Positions 1 through 7,336 of a stretch of DNA of 32,641 nucleotides are shown here, piece after piece. The translations under genes and the position numbers were made by a program. The notes beneath the pieces were generated by a model. It searched no databases. It worked only from the letters and a program-made list of their open reading frames with translations, and was not told the DNA's origin. Origin of the DNA: Desulfurococcales archaeon (GTDB taxonomy: Archaea > Thermoproteota > Thermoprotei_A > Sulfolobales > Acidilobaceae); assembly GCA_015521185.1 (NCBI GenBank), contig WAOS01000024.1:1-32641 (forward strand), in the 5' to 3' direction. The first letter of the stretch is position 1. Each line of letters opens with the position of its first letter.

Positions 1-43
1 ATAGGAGTCCGTCCGTGGGCTCGGAGATGTGTATAAGAGACAG
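1..43 (+). other. Nextera transposon adapter remnant at contig end (non-genomic)
   Basis: Bases 25-43 read AGATGTGTATAAGAGACAG, the 19-base Tn5 mosaic end used in Nextera libraries. Bases 11-24 match the adjoining Nextera read-2 adapter stem except for one missing T. Bases 1-10 are unexplained, possibly further adapter or primer sequence. Genomic sequence, the interior of an alcohol dehydrogenase gene, begins directly at base 44. This is untrimmed library sequence and marks a physical contig end. It says nothing about a natural mobile element. Confidence 0.97.
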
Positions 44-845
44 GGGCTATTGCGTGGGCGAGCCCTAAGCCGCTGTTGGTGAACGCCATACCTGCCATAG
101 TGGCCGCCGCGTGTAGGAGGTCCCAGCCCTCTCCTTCCCGCAGCGCTCTGGGAGCGGTAGTGAATATGAGCGCGGCCGCCTTCTCCGCGAGAGCCTCGCT
201 AAAGGGGTTCGAGGCGGTGCTCGCAATACTCTCCAGCGCGTGACTGAGAGCGTCTACAAGCGCGCCAACGCGCACGCGCTCCGGCGCGCTCCTGGGCAGA
301 TCAGGGTCTAGAACGGAGGCGTGGGGGACAACTTCGAAGCTTCCAACAGCTATCTTCACACGCTCGCCTCCAGGACCCTCACCAACGAGGACTATGCCGT
401 AGCTCGCGTCGCTGCCAGTGCCGGAAGTAGTTGGAACAGCGATGAGATAGGGCTTCTCAAACTCTACCCCGAGAGGGTTGAAAGGAGCCACATCACTAAC
501 GCTAAGCCCAGGCCTCTTAGCAAGGACACTCGCAGCCTTGGCAACATCAATTACACTGCCGCCCCCGATAGCGATCACCGCATCAACATCCCTCGCTAGA
601 GCCGAGGCTTTCTCGGCGACGCTCACAGGGGGCTCGGGAGGAACATCGCTAAACACTCTGACCTCATACGAAGAACTAAGCGAGTCTATTATCTCCCTTA
701 CATGTGGAAGGTTAACTATGACTCCGTCACTAACGATGAGAACTCGCTTAACACCCCACACATTTAGGAGACCAGCTATAGCCTCTCCCGCGCGCTCCCC
801 CCATAGAATTCTCCTGGGAAAACCGAGCTCCGCCAAACCGGACAC
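44..845 (-). CDS. Iron-containing alcohol dehydrogenase family protein, C-terminus cut off by contig end
   Basis: The minus strand is open from about 845 down to the adapter and encodes about 267 residues of the Fe-ADH / dehydroquinate-synthase-like fold. Visible are the NAD(P)-binding AIGGGSVIDVAK loop, the PTTSGTGSDAS motif, and the metal-binding pair in VDALSHALES (Asp and His four residues apart). A further His lies in GLGLAHAIA right at the truncation. The last metal His and roughly the last 100 residues are missing. The family reduces or oxidises alcohols, aldehydes or polyols with NAD(P); the substrate cannot be read from sequence. GTG at 845 is the best start (MSGLAELGFPRRILWG). TTG at 836 is an alternative because an A/T-rich, TATA-like stretch lies only about 12 bases upstream of the GTG. 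It is divergent from the flavoenzyme at 1095. Confidence 0.85.
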
Positions 846-955
846 CCACGATAATATTTTGAGCCCGCGAGCATAAACGTGCTGTCCGCACTCATGAGAT
901 GGCCGGCGGGTAAGCACTGAGAAGGGCGAAGTGGGGGGTACACACTCATCCGGCC

Positions 956-970
956 CGGGGGGTCCCCCCG
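956..970. repeat. Perfect GC hairpin in divergent intergenic region
   Basis: CGGGGGG-T-CCCCCCG is a perfect 7-base inverted repeat around one base. It lies in the 249-base gap between the alcohol dehydrogenase (leftward) and the FAD oxidoreductase (rightward). A second inverted repeat, AGTAGG (1011-1016) with CCTACT (1031-1036) and a 14-base loop, follows. The gap holds no convincing ORF. A CTTTTT run at about 1061-1066 is a possible weak TATA element for the rightward gene. No function is assigned. Confidence 0.4.
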
Positions 971-1094
971 CGCGCCGCCCGGGCCTCGGTGGACTAGTCA
1001 CTCTATATTGAGTAGGCCACAGCAATAAAACCTACTGGTTAGAGAACGAGCACAACCCCCGAGCTTTTTCCCCTCGCTCATATACGCACATCCA

Positions 1095-2543
1095 GTGGTG
1101 TCCGCTGTGGATACGGACATAGTTATTGTTGGCGCCGGGGTTAACGGGCTGGCTGCTGCCAAGGTTCTTGCCGGCGAAGGCTTGAGAGTGCTGGTTATCG
1201 ATGCTAACCCGTTCCCCGGAGGCCTCGCCGGCGGCTTCCCCGGGATTGCTGATAGCATGTTCGCCTACGCCATAGGCCTGGTCCCGGGAGAAGTTGACAA
1301 GTTCCTAGGCATAGGGCTGAGCAGTCTACTGCACGAGCCGGATCCCAGCTGGGTCGATATGGGCGGCGACGGCGAGATACTTTTCAGGTGGTGGAGGAGT
1401 AGGAGCAGGCTCCACGAGGAGGCGCGCGAGAGAGGATTGCCTGGCCTCGAGGGCCTGCTAAGGCTTGTCGACAGCTTCTGGGCCTGCTACAAGCGCGCAG
1501 GACTCTACTACACGTGGGAGCCTCCGAGCCCGGACCGGGCTGCGGCGGCCCTCGGAGAATGCGGTGATAACGCTGCAAGACTATTGGAGGAGTCTAGCTC
1601 TCGGGTCTTGAGAGAGTATCTCCCCGTTCACGCGTGGAGCCTAGTCCTGTACCCGTCAATGTACAATAGCAATGGCTTCGCCCTGGCCTACTACCTTCAG
1701 AATAGCAACGTTTGGAGCCTCCCCCTCGCTGGTACGAGGCTCGTATCTCATAGGCTCTACGAGCTCGCGCGCTCGGCAGGGGCGGAGTTCCTGCTTGGCG
1801 AGATGGTTGTTGGACTAGAGGTTAGCAATAGTGGGGTTGCGGGTGTCCGGACCGCTGGGGGGCGAAGGATTAGTGCTAGAGCAACGCTATACGCCGGCCC
1901 GATATTCTCCCTCCCGCGATTGGAGGGTGCGGGGAGACTATTAGAGGAGTGGGAGATCCGAGCGCTCAGGCTTATGTCTAGGAGGAGGCTGGACGTAGTC
2001 CGCGTCGACTACTATGTTAGGAGGAGGCCTTCTCCTCCTAGAGAGGAGGGCTGGAGGGGCTGGCCCATTATTGTTTACTGGACCGAGCGGGGCGGGGGCG
2101 AGTACACGTATCCCTCCCTTTACGCCGGGAACCCGCTTCTCGTTCAGGGTAGCGGCGGCATACGTGATCCTTTCAATCCTCTACCACCTGGAGTGGAAGA
2201 GGAAGATATTATTGTCGCATACGTGAGGGGGCGTAGAGAACAGGAGAGGTGCTGCTTCAACTCTACGGGGCATCCAGACCATGTGCCAATGGTGGACCCG
2301 TACCTCATGGATAAGAGGCCTCTCCCGGGCTGGGCTAGCTATAAGACGAGCGCGCCGGGCCTCTACCATGGGAGCGCTAGCAGCTACCCGGGAGGAGAGG
2401 TTAATCTCGTCGCCGGGCTCAACGCTGCTATGCGCATACTAGTCGATTTGGGCTACCGTGACCGGGCGGAGAGGATCAGGAGGAGCCTCGAGAGCTTGGC
2501 TTTCAGCGGGAAAAAGCCTAGTGGGGGAGGCCTACTTTCCTAG
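1095..2543 (+). CDS. Phytoene-desaturase-like FAD/NAD(P) oxidoreductase (COG1233 type)
   Basis: A 482-residue flavoprotein. The N-terminus has the dinucleotide-binding signature IVIVGAGVNGLAAAKVLA (about residues 9-26), then a GG doublet (PGGLAGG) typical of the amine-oxidase/CrtI superfamily. The C-terminus has the family's closing block, PGLYHGSASSYPGGEVN followed by GLNAA, which contacts FAD. Related proteins desaturate or saturate isoprenoid chains or act on other hydrophobic substrates. In archaea some reduce prenyl chains, but the substrate here is not determinable. The start is one of two tandem GTG codons (1095 or 1098) or GTG 1107. The 3' end overlaps the convergent norZ by 12 bases. 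No signal peptide is present. Confidence 0.8.
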   Translation: MVSAVDTDIVIVGAGVNGLAAAKVLAGEGLRVLVIDANPFPGGLAGGFPGIADSMFAYAIGLVPGEVDKFLGIGLSSLLHEPDPSWVDMGGDGEILFRWWRSRSRLHEEARERGLPGLEGLLRLVDSFWACYKRAGLYYTWEPPSPDRAAAALGECGDNAARLLEESSSRVLREYLPVHAWSLVLYPSMYNSNGFALAYYLQNSNVWSLPLAGTRLVSHRLYELARSAGAEFLLGEMVVGLEVSNSGVAGVRTAGGRRISARATLYAGPIFSLPRLEGAGRLLEEWEIRALRLMSRRRLDVVRVDYYVRRRPSPPREEGWRGWPIIVYWTERGGGEYTYPSLYAGNPLLVQGSGGIRDPFNPLPPGVEEEDIIVAYVRGRREQERCCFNSTGHPDHVPMVDPYLMDKRPLPGWASYKTSAPGLYHGSASSYPGGEVNLVAGLNAAMRILVDLGYRDRAERIRRSLESLAFSGKKPSGGGLLS

Positions 2544-4646
2544 GGCGGACTTAAGGGCTTTGGGGAACGCTTGTAGGAGTGGGAACGCTATCATCGCTAT
2601 ACCCAGGGCCGCCACTAGGTCTCCCACTAGCCTGGCCCATATTGCCCAGCCCATGCTGCTCCAGAGGCCTGGCTCGCCGTTGGGCAGGATTAGGCCCTTG
2701 ATCGCCCAGTACCCGTTTGCCTGTGCTACACTCATCTGAGCGAGCATCAGTATTCCCAGGCTAAGTATTATCTGCAGGTAGAAGCCTGCCCCGACAAGTA
2801 TTGCTGCCTTCCTAGCCGTGCGTAGGAAGCTGTCGCTGACAGCGCCGCTAAGGTAGAACGCTACCACCCACATTAGCATAGTCGGCACTCCGTATGCTAG
2901 AGGCATTGCCAGGTGGGCGTGGACCATTGTGGCCTGGGACCCGTGGAGGTAGTAGTTGACTACGGGCAGGTTTATGAGGCCCGCTCCGAACGCCACCACT
3001 CCTATGGCTCCTCCAAAGGCAGCGACAAGCACGAAGGTGAGCAGAGTCTTCTGGAGCTCGGTCTTGACCTCGCCCCTCTTCCACAGCACTAGCGCGTACG
3101 CTATTAGGAATCCTATGGGGAGGACCTCTAGCGTGCTTATCGCTGCGCCAACGTACATCCAGAACGTTGGCTCGCCTCCCCAGTAGTAGTGGTGCGCCGT
3201 ACCTATCATTCCAGTAGCTATCTCCAGGCTCGCGTCTAGACCCGCGACGGCGACCGCTAGCTTTGGCGGTACGAGGCCCGCTATTACTAGGAGTATTAGG
3301 AGTATCGGTATGACGATGGCGGGCCAGAAGCCCTCGACGAAAGCGTGAATTGTTATCCACCGGAAGTACTCGTCCATCGTGAAGTTGGAGAAGGGCTTGA
3401 CGAATGGCAGGGCCCCTATGAAAGCTCCCATCGCTGTGCCTGCCAGCCCTATGCTCAGTATCTTGAGTAGAGCGTTGAACGGGTACTGGTTCTGCCTAGC
3501 AGCCTTATAGGTTACGAGCGCTAGATAGGCTAGTAGAGCCGCAACCAGTACTAGCCACAAGGTGCCAAGGCTCACCACAGGCCTCCCCTGGCTGCCGATG
3601 ACAAACCACAGGGGCTCCGGGATCTTGCCTAGGTAGCTCAGCCATACTCCTAGCAGGCCTAGCAGCGCCACCGTGCCGCCCGCTCCTAGTATGGCGAGGG
3701 CCTTACTGTTGGTGAGCTTCACGCCGAAGTATGGGAGCGTGAACAGGGCGAAGCTCACCCATGTTACGGCGATCCAGAGTATTGCTAGGTTGTAGTGGAG
3801 GCCTCTTGCAACGTTGAAGGGCAGAATGTTGTGCGTGTCTATCCCGTACATGGTCGGCTCCGTGTACATATGCATAAGGTAGCCGCCTAGGAGGCCCTGG
3901 ATCATGAGCCCGAGCATTGCGAGAGCCATTCCGAGTAGAGCGAGCCTTTGCGCGCTGCTAGGGCTCGGCAGATTCACGACTATCCTCTCGTCCCTCCAGT
4001 AGTCTAGGAACTTAATGACGACGTAGCCGGCCAGAGGCATTATTACTAGGAGCAGTATGAACATTGTGAGCCAGGTAGCCCGGACCGGGTCGTGGCTAGC
4101 CTCTACGAGGCCCGGAGTATAGGGGAAGCCATTGGTGTATCCCTGCATAGCTATAAGAGCCGTCCACGTGTAGTAGGAGACTATCTTCCTAATGTCCTCG
4201 TCGCTCAGGAGCCCGTCGGCAAGCCTGTTCTCGCCGAACTCATCTTTAAAGAACTTCTTGAAGAAGTCGAGGCCTGCCTGGTAGCCAGCCTCGACGGCGG
4301 GGCTCACAACGAAAATCTTGCCACCTTCAAGCTGCTCCACGCTGGCCTTTCCAGTAGTGTTCTGAGCGTCCTGTATAAACTTCAGCATGTACGCCGTATA
4401 GTCCATGCCCATGTAGCCGCCGAAGCCCAGAATGCTACCGTAGTCCTGCAGCCCATACCTCTGCACTAGGGCTTTGCCCTCGACTATGTCATTGCCCGTG
4501 AAGAGCACGCCATTCGGCCCCCTCACCTCTTCCGGCACTGGTGGTAGGTGCTGGAATGTGTAGGCGGCACCGGCAAAGTACACTAGATATACGAGTATTG
4601 CTGCCGCGAGCACGACCTTGCTCCAGCCATTACCGTTACGGGCCAA
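2532..4646 (-). CDS. norZ: Quinol-dependent nitric oxide reductase (qNOR), single-subunit haem-copper-oxidase family
   Basis: A 704-residue membrane protein that reduces 2 NO to N2O with electrons from quinol. An N-terminal TM (9-30) and a periplasmic NorC-like domain lacking any CxxCH or cysteine precede the catalytic helices, which marks qNOR rather than cNOR. By homology to cytochrome cNOR: low-spin haem ligands His284 and His578, haem b3 ligand His576, FeB ligands His434, His485, His486 and Glu438 (HAFVEG), and the second conserved Glu at 507 (STLEVLP). The signature GTAHHYYW (482-489) is present. Position 442, where cNOR has a second Glu (HxxVEGxxE), is Pro. The start is TTG 4646, directly after an in-frame TAG, with Shine-Dalgarno GGGGTG at 4653-4658. 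It is divergent from a Bat-type regulator and overlaps the FAD oxidoreductase tail-to-tail. Confidence 0.93.
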   Translation of the reverse strand: MARNGNGWSKVVLAAAILVYLVYFAGAAYTFQHLPPVPEEVRGPNGVLFTGNDIVEGKALVQRYGLQDYGSILGFGGYMGMDYTAYMLKFIQDAQNTTGKASVEQLEGGKIFVVSPAVEAGYQAGLDFFKKFFKDEFGENRLADGLLSDEDIRKIVSYYTWTALIAMQGYTNGFPYTPGLVEASHDPVRATWLTMFILLLVIMPLAGYVVIKFLDYWRDERIVVNLPSPSSAQRLALLGMALAMLGLMIQGLLGGYLMHMYTEPTMYGIDTHNILPFNVARGLHYNLAILWIAVTWVSFALFTLPYFGVKLTNSKALAILGAGGTVALLGLLGVWLSYLGKIPEPLWFVIGSQGRPVVSLGTLWLVLVAALLAYLALVTYKAARQNQYPFNALLKILSIGLAGTAMGAFIGALPFVKPFSNFTMDEYFRWITIHAFVEGFWPAIVIPILLILLVIAGLVPPKLAVAVAGLDASLEIATGMIGTAHHYYWGGEPTFWMYVGAAISTLEVLPIGFLIAYALVLWKRGEVKTELQKTLLTFVLVAAFGGAIGVVAFGAGLINLPVVNYYLHGSQATMVHAHLAMPLAYGVPTMLMWVVAFYLSGAVSDSFLRTARKAAILVGAGFYLQIILSLGILMLAQMSVAQANGYWAIKGLILPNGEPGLWSSMGWAIWARLVGDLVAALGIAMIAFPLLQAFPKALKSALGK

Positions 4647-4672
4647 CTAGTACACCCCATTCTAGCGGAGTA

Positions 4673-4690
4673 TTCGATAATGTGATCGAA
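4673..4690. promoter_or_regulatory. Inverted repeat, candidate operator in the norZ promoter
   Basis: TTCGATAATGTGATCGAA is a perfect 6+6 inverted repeat with a 6-base spacer, 27-44 bases upstream of the norZ TTG. If CATATATG (4700-4707) serves as the norZ TATA element, transcription would start near 4678, placing this repeat between TATA and start site, where an archaeal repressor would block the polymerase. The divergent Bat-like regulator is the natural candidate ligand. The position is seen; the function is inferred. Confidence 0.5.
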
Positions 4691-4699
4691 ACATTAGGT

Positions 4700-4730
4700 C
4701 ATATATGGTTAGGAGTTAACCGGGTTAACC
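4700..4730. promoter_or_regulatory. Palindromic TATA-like element and GTTAACC direct repeat between norZ and its regulator
   Basis: CATATATG (4700-4707) is a perfect palindrome that could act as a TATA box in both directions. It is followed by GTTAACC at 4715-4721 and again at 4724-4730, 9 bases apart, each containing the palindrome GTTAAC. The repeats lie on the regulator side and the TTCGAT repeat on the norZ side. A second possible TATA for the regulator, GTTAAAA at about 4754-4760, lies 43 bases before its GTG. Function is inferred from position only. Confidence 0.45.
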
Positions 4731-4799
4731 CCCTCGCCGCGTACCTACGCCCCGTTAAAACCCCGTGCCGTCCCAGCGGGGAACAGAGGGGCGCTAGTA

Positions 4800-5276
4800 G
4801 TGAAGGCCCTCGTCATCGAAGCGGAACCCTGCGAGACCGTCAAGAAGCTCGCGCCAAGCTCCTATGTCGGCTTCAGAATGCTCTCATGCGGGAAAATAGA
4901 GCACTTGCTCATCGCTGATAACCAGGTTAGAAGAGTCAGGAAGGGGTGCGAGAATTGCGTGCTCGGGGTTCTAGTGAGAAGCGGCCACCTTATAGGACAG
5001 CCCAGCATAACGAAAAGCGGTAAGCTACGCTTCATCGTGGCTGACACCGTGGATACGAGGCGAGTCATAAGGAAGTATGGATCCCAGGTGGTTTCCAGCG
5101 AGCAAGTCGACATTAGGGGTATATCGCTTACGAGGAAGCAGAGGGAGATAGTTGAGATGCTTGCTAGCAACGAGAACATAAGCAGTATCGCTCGAACTAT
5201 GGGCATAAGCAAGGCGGCCGCTTGGAAGCTTGTAAAGAAGACTCTGAGGAAAGTGGCTAGGCTGCACGCGGGCTAG
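4800..5276 (+). CDS. Bat-type helix-turn-helix transcription regulator, candidate NO-responsive controller of norZ
   Basis: A 158-residue protein of the bacterio-opsin-activator (HTH_10) class common in archaea. The N-terminal half (1-105) is a small alpha/beta sensor-like domain carrying Cys11, Cys30, Cys50 and Cys53, the last two as GCENC. The C-terminal third (about 108-150) has the class signature: LTRKQREIVEMLA, then SSIARTMGISKAAAWKLVKK as the HTH. It starts at GTG 4800. Its divergent placement beside norZ and the operator-like repeats between them suggest it controls norZ. NO could act through the cysteines or a bound metal, but nothing in the sequence proves this. It could instead regulate other respiratory genes. 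Confidence 0.8.
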   Translation: MKALVIEAEPCETVKKLAPSSYVGFRMLSCGKIEHLLIADNQVRRVRKGCENCVLGVLVRSGHLIGQPSITKSGKLRFIVADTVDTRRVIRKYGSQVVSSEQVDIRGISLTRKQREIVEMLASNENISSIARTMGISKAAAWKLVKKTLRKVARLHAG

Positions 5277-5332
5277 GATTTTATCGTAGCGCCCACGCCC
5301 ACCACCTACTCCTCGGGGGAGGGTGCGCCAAA

Positions 5333-6598
5333 ATGGCTAGGTATATTGAGAAACTCACACCTGTATCGGAGGCTTTACGCCTCCTAAAAGAGAGGGTTAG
5401 CCCTATCGAGGAGTGGTTCGACGCTCCCGTCTGGGAGGCTAACGGGATGGTTCTCGCGAGAGACGTACACGCCCCGATAGACTGGCCCCCTAGGGACAGA
5501 AGTGCCTACGACGGTTATGCCGTGAGGAGCGTGGATACGCCTGGGAGGCTTAAGCTCGTGGGCTCTGCGACCATAGGGAGCATCCCCGCGATAAGGCTCG
5601 GCCCTGGAGAGGCAGCATACGTTACCACAGGAGGCTTTCTCCCGGAGGGGGCCGACGCTGTTGTTCCCGAGGAGAACGCTAGTGTCGAGGGCGGACACGT
5701 AATTATTGACCAGAGGGTGGAGCCCGGCAGCTACGTGGACAAGCGGGGCAGCCTCGTCTCGAAGGGGCAACTAGTGGCGAAGCGCGGCACTGTACTAACA
5801 GTATTAGACATAGCAGGCCTAGTCGAGTCGGCAATAACAGAGGTGCCCGTGTATAGGAGGGTTAAGATAGCGATCGTCAGCACTGGCAACGAGCTCATCT
5901 ACCCGGGCGAGCCCGCGTGGACAGCTCGCGAGATCCTGTCTGGAAAGGTTGTGGCGACGACTGGCGCAGTGTTAGCCCAGTACCTTCAAGATTACGTGCC
6001 CTGGGCGGAGCTAGTCCACGAGGCGCTCCTACCCGACGACTTAGAGGCTGTCTCCTGGACCGTTGAGAGGCTACTGCCTCACGCCGACATAATTCTCGTC
6101 ACCGGAGGGACCGGACCGAGCACCATAGATCTCTTCTACAGGCTTAGAGATAAGCTCGGAGGCGAGCTAGTATTCAGGGGGCTCAAGGTCGTGGGAGGCA
6201 AACCCACAAGCGCCTACATAGTAGACGGTAAACCTGTCATAGGGCTGAGCGGCTACCCGATAAGCGCTCTCCACGGCTTCATAAGACTAGTCTACCCCCT
6301 CCTCATACACATGGGCAACGTCAGGAGGCCAGCGCCGCCACTACCAATAGTTTGGGCTGTCCTGGCTAGCAGGGTCGAGCCTAAGAGGCCTAGACCGATA
6401 AAGGTGCGACTCCGCGTTGAGAACGGTAGAATCGTTGCCGAGCCCCTCCCCTGGAAGTACCAGAAGAGCAGCGCTGGGATCGGCCTAGTAATGGCCGACG
6501 GTCTAGCCCTCACAGGCGAGGAGCCGCTGGAGCCGGGGAGCCTAGTACCGGTCCTCCTCTATAGGGCGCCCGCCGGGTGGAGGCCCCCAATCCCGTAG
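5333..6598 (+). CDS. moeA: Molybdopterin molybdenumtransferase MoeA
   Basis: A 421-residue protein inserting molybdate or tungstate into adenylylated molybdopterin, the last step of Mo/W cofactor synthesis. Family blocks in order: RSAYDGYAV (56-64), TTGGFLPEGADAVVPEE (98-114), the MogA-like domain with IVSTGNEL (181-188), VTGGTGPS (256-263) and KVVGGKPTS (285-293), then GLSGYPISALHG (304-315), and a C-terminal beta domain to 421. The ATG at 5333 has a good Shine-Dalgarno (GGAGGGTG, spacing about 8). It lies 56 bases after the Bat-like regulator on the same strand. Hyperthermophilic archaea often need tungsten rather than molybdenum, and the sequence does not say which metal is used. Confidence 0.93.
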   Translation: MARYIEKLTPVSEALRLLKERVSPIEEWFDAPVWEANGMVLARDVHAPIDWPPRDRSAYDGYAVRSVDTPGRLKLVGSATIGSIPAIRLGPGEAAYVTTGGFLPEGADAVVPEENASVEGGHVIIDQRVEPGSYVDKRGSLVSKGQLVAKRGTVLTVLDIAGLVESAITEVPVYRRVKIAIVSTGNELIYPGEPAWTAREILSGKVVATTGAVLAQYLQDYVPWAELVHEALLPDDLEAVSWTVERLLPHADIILVTGGTGPSTIDLFYRLRDKLGGELVFRGLKVVGGKPTSAYIVDGKPVIGLSGYPISALHGFIRLVYPLLIHMGNVRRPAPPLPIVWAVLASRVEPKRPRPIKVRLRVENGRIVAEPLPWKYQKSSAGIGLVMADGLALTGEEPLEPGSLVPVLLYRAPAGWRPPIP

Positions 6599-6643
6599 GG
6601 GCTACGCAATAATAGGCGGCCGGGGATAGTCACTTACACGGCT

Positions 6644-6657
6644 GGGGGGTCTCCCCC
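6644..6657. repeat. G6-TCT-C5 hairpin before the phosphoribosyltransferase gene
   Basis: GGGGGGTCTCCCCC forms a short GC-only stem whose 3' side runs into the Shine-Dalgarno GGGGAGGTG (6658-6666) of the gene at 6674. It resembles the G6/C6 hairpin at 956-970, also just before a rightward gene. It could influence initiation or mark the moeA 3' end. No U-tract follows, so a classical terminator is unlikely. Confidence 0.35.
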
Positions 6658-6673
6658 GGGGAGGTGCCCTGTC

Positions 6674-7336
6674 ATGCCTAAAATTCCGGTTAAGCTCGTG
6701 AGCTGGGACGAGATCGTCGAGTGGTCGAGAGGGCTTGCTAAGAGGGTTGAGGAGAGCGGTTACACGCCGGACGCTATTGTTGCTGTAGCGAGAGGGGGCT
6801 ACGTTCCGGCCAGGCTCCTATGCGATTTCCTGGATGTAACCGATCTCCTAAGCGTGCAGAGCCAGCACTGGGTCGAGGCGGCGAAGGCGCAGGAGAAGGC
6901 CGTCCTTAAGTACCCCTATAAGGTCGATATGAGAGGTAAGCGCCTCCTCCTGGTGGACGACATAGTTGATACTGGAGAGACCCTTCTCCTCGCTCGGGAT
7001 TTCATACGCGACAACTGGGAGCCCGACGAGGTAAGAGTTGCAGTGCTGCAGTGGATAAGCACTGTCGCGAAGTTCAGGCCAGACTACTACTATATTGAGG
7101 TCCGCGACTGGACCTGGTTCCAGTACCCGTGGACCCGCCTAGAGGACACTCAGCAGTTCATACAGCGCATACTCCGGGAGGACCCGCGGCTCCAAGACAA
7201 GAAGGAGGTTGAGGCAGACCTGCTGGTACAGGTCTTCCGCGAGTGGTACGGCATCTCCCCTGAGGATCTAGGCTGGTACTGGGAGGAGGCTATCAGGAGG
7301 CTTGAGAAGAAGGGAGTCCTACGCGTCAAGAGCTAG
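6674..7336 (+). CDS. Purine phosphoribosyltransferase-like protein (COG2236 type)
   Basis: A 220-residue type I phosphoribosyltransferase. The PRPP-binding loop RLLLVDDIVDTGET (90-103) is intact, and the pyrophosphate loop VAVARGGYVPAR (36-47) precedes it. This archaeal group includes hypoxanthine/xanthine-guanine salvage enzymes that make IMP, XMP or GMP from free bases and PRPP. The long C-terminal tail after residue 150 (WTWFQYPW and a helical end) is typical of the archaeal COG2236 form. The base specificity is not readable. ATG 6674 follows a strong GGGGAGGTG. The last 35 bases overlap the next gene. Purine salvage would fit with guaB further along, though they are not in one operon. Confidence 0.85.
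   Translation: MPKIPVKLVSWDEIVEWSRGLAKRVEESGYTPDAIVAVARGGYVPARLLCDFLDVTDLLSVQSQHWVEAAKAQEKAVLKYPYKVDMRGKRLLLVDDIVDTGETLLLARDFIRDNWEPDEVRVAVLQWISTVAKFRPDYYYIEVRDWTWFQYPWTRLEDTQQFIQRILREDPRLQDKKEVEADLLVQVFREWYGISPEDLGWYWEEAIRRLEKKGVLRVKS

Noticed and set aside
478-876. Rightward open frame of 132 codons over the alcohol dehydrogenase
   Set aside because: It is antisense to clear Fe-ADH motifs on the minus strand, low-complexity in Ser/Thr/Leu, and has no family features.
2848-3360. Leftward 170-codon frame inside norZ
   Set aside because: Arg/Pro/Ser-rich shadow frame on the same strand as the qNOR catalytic core, which explains the sequence fully.
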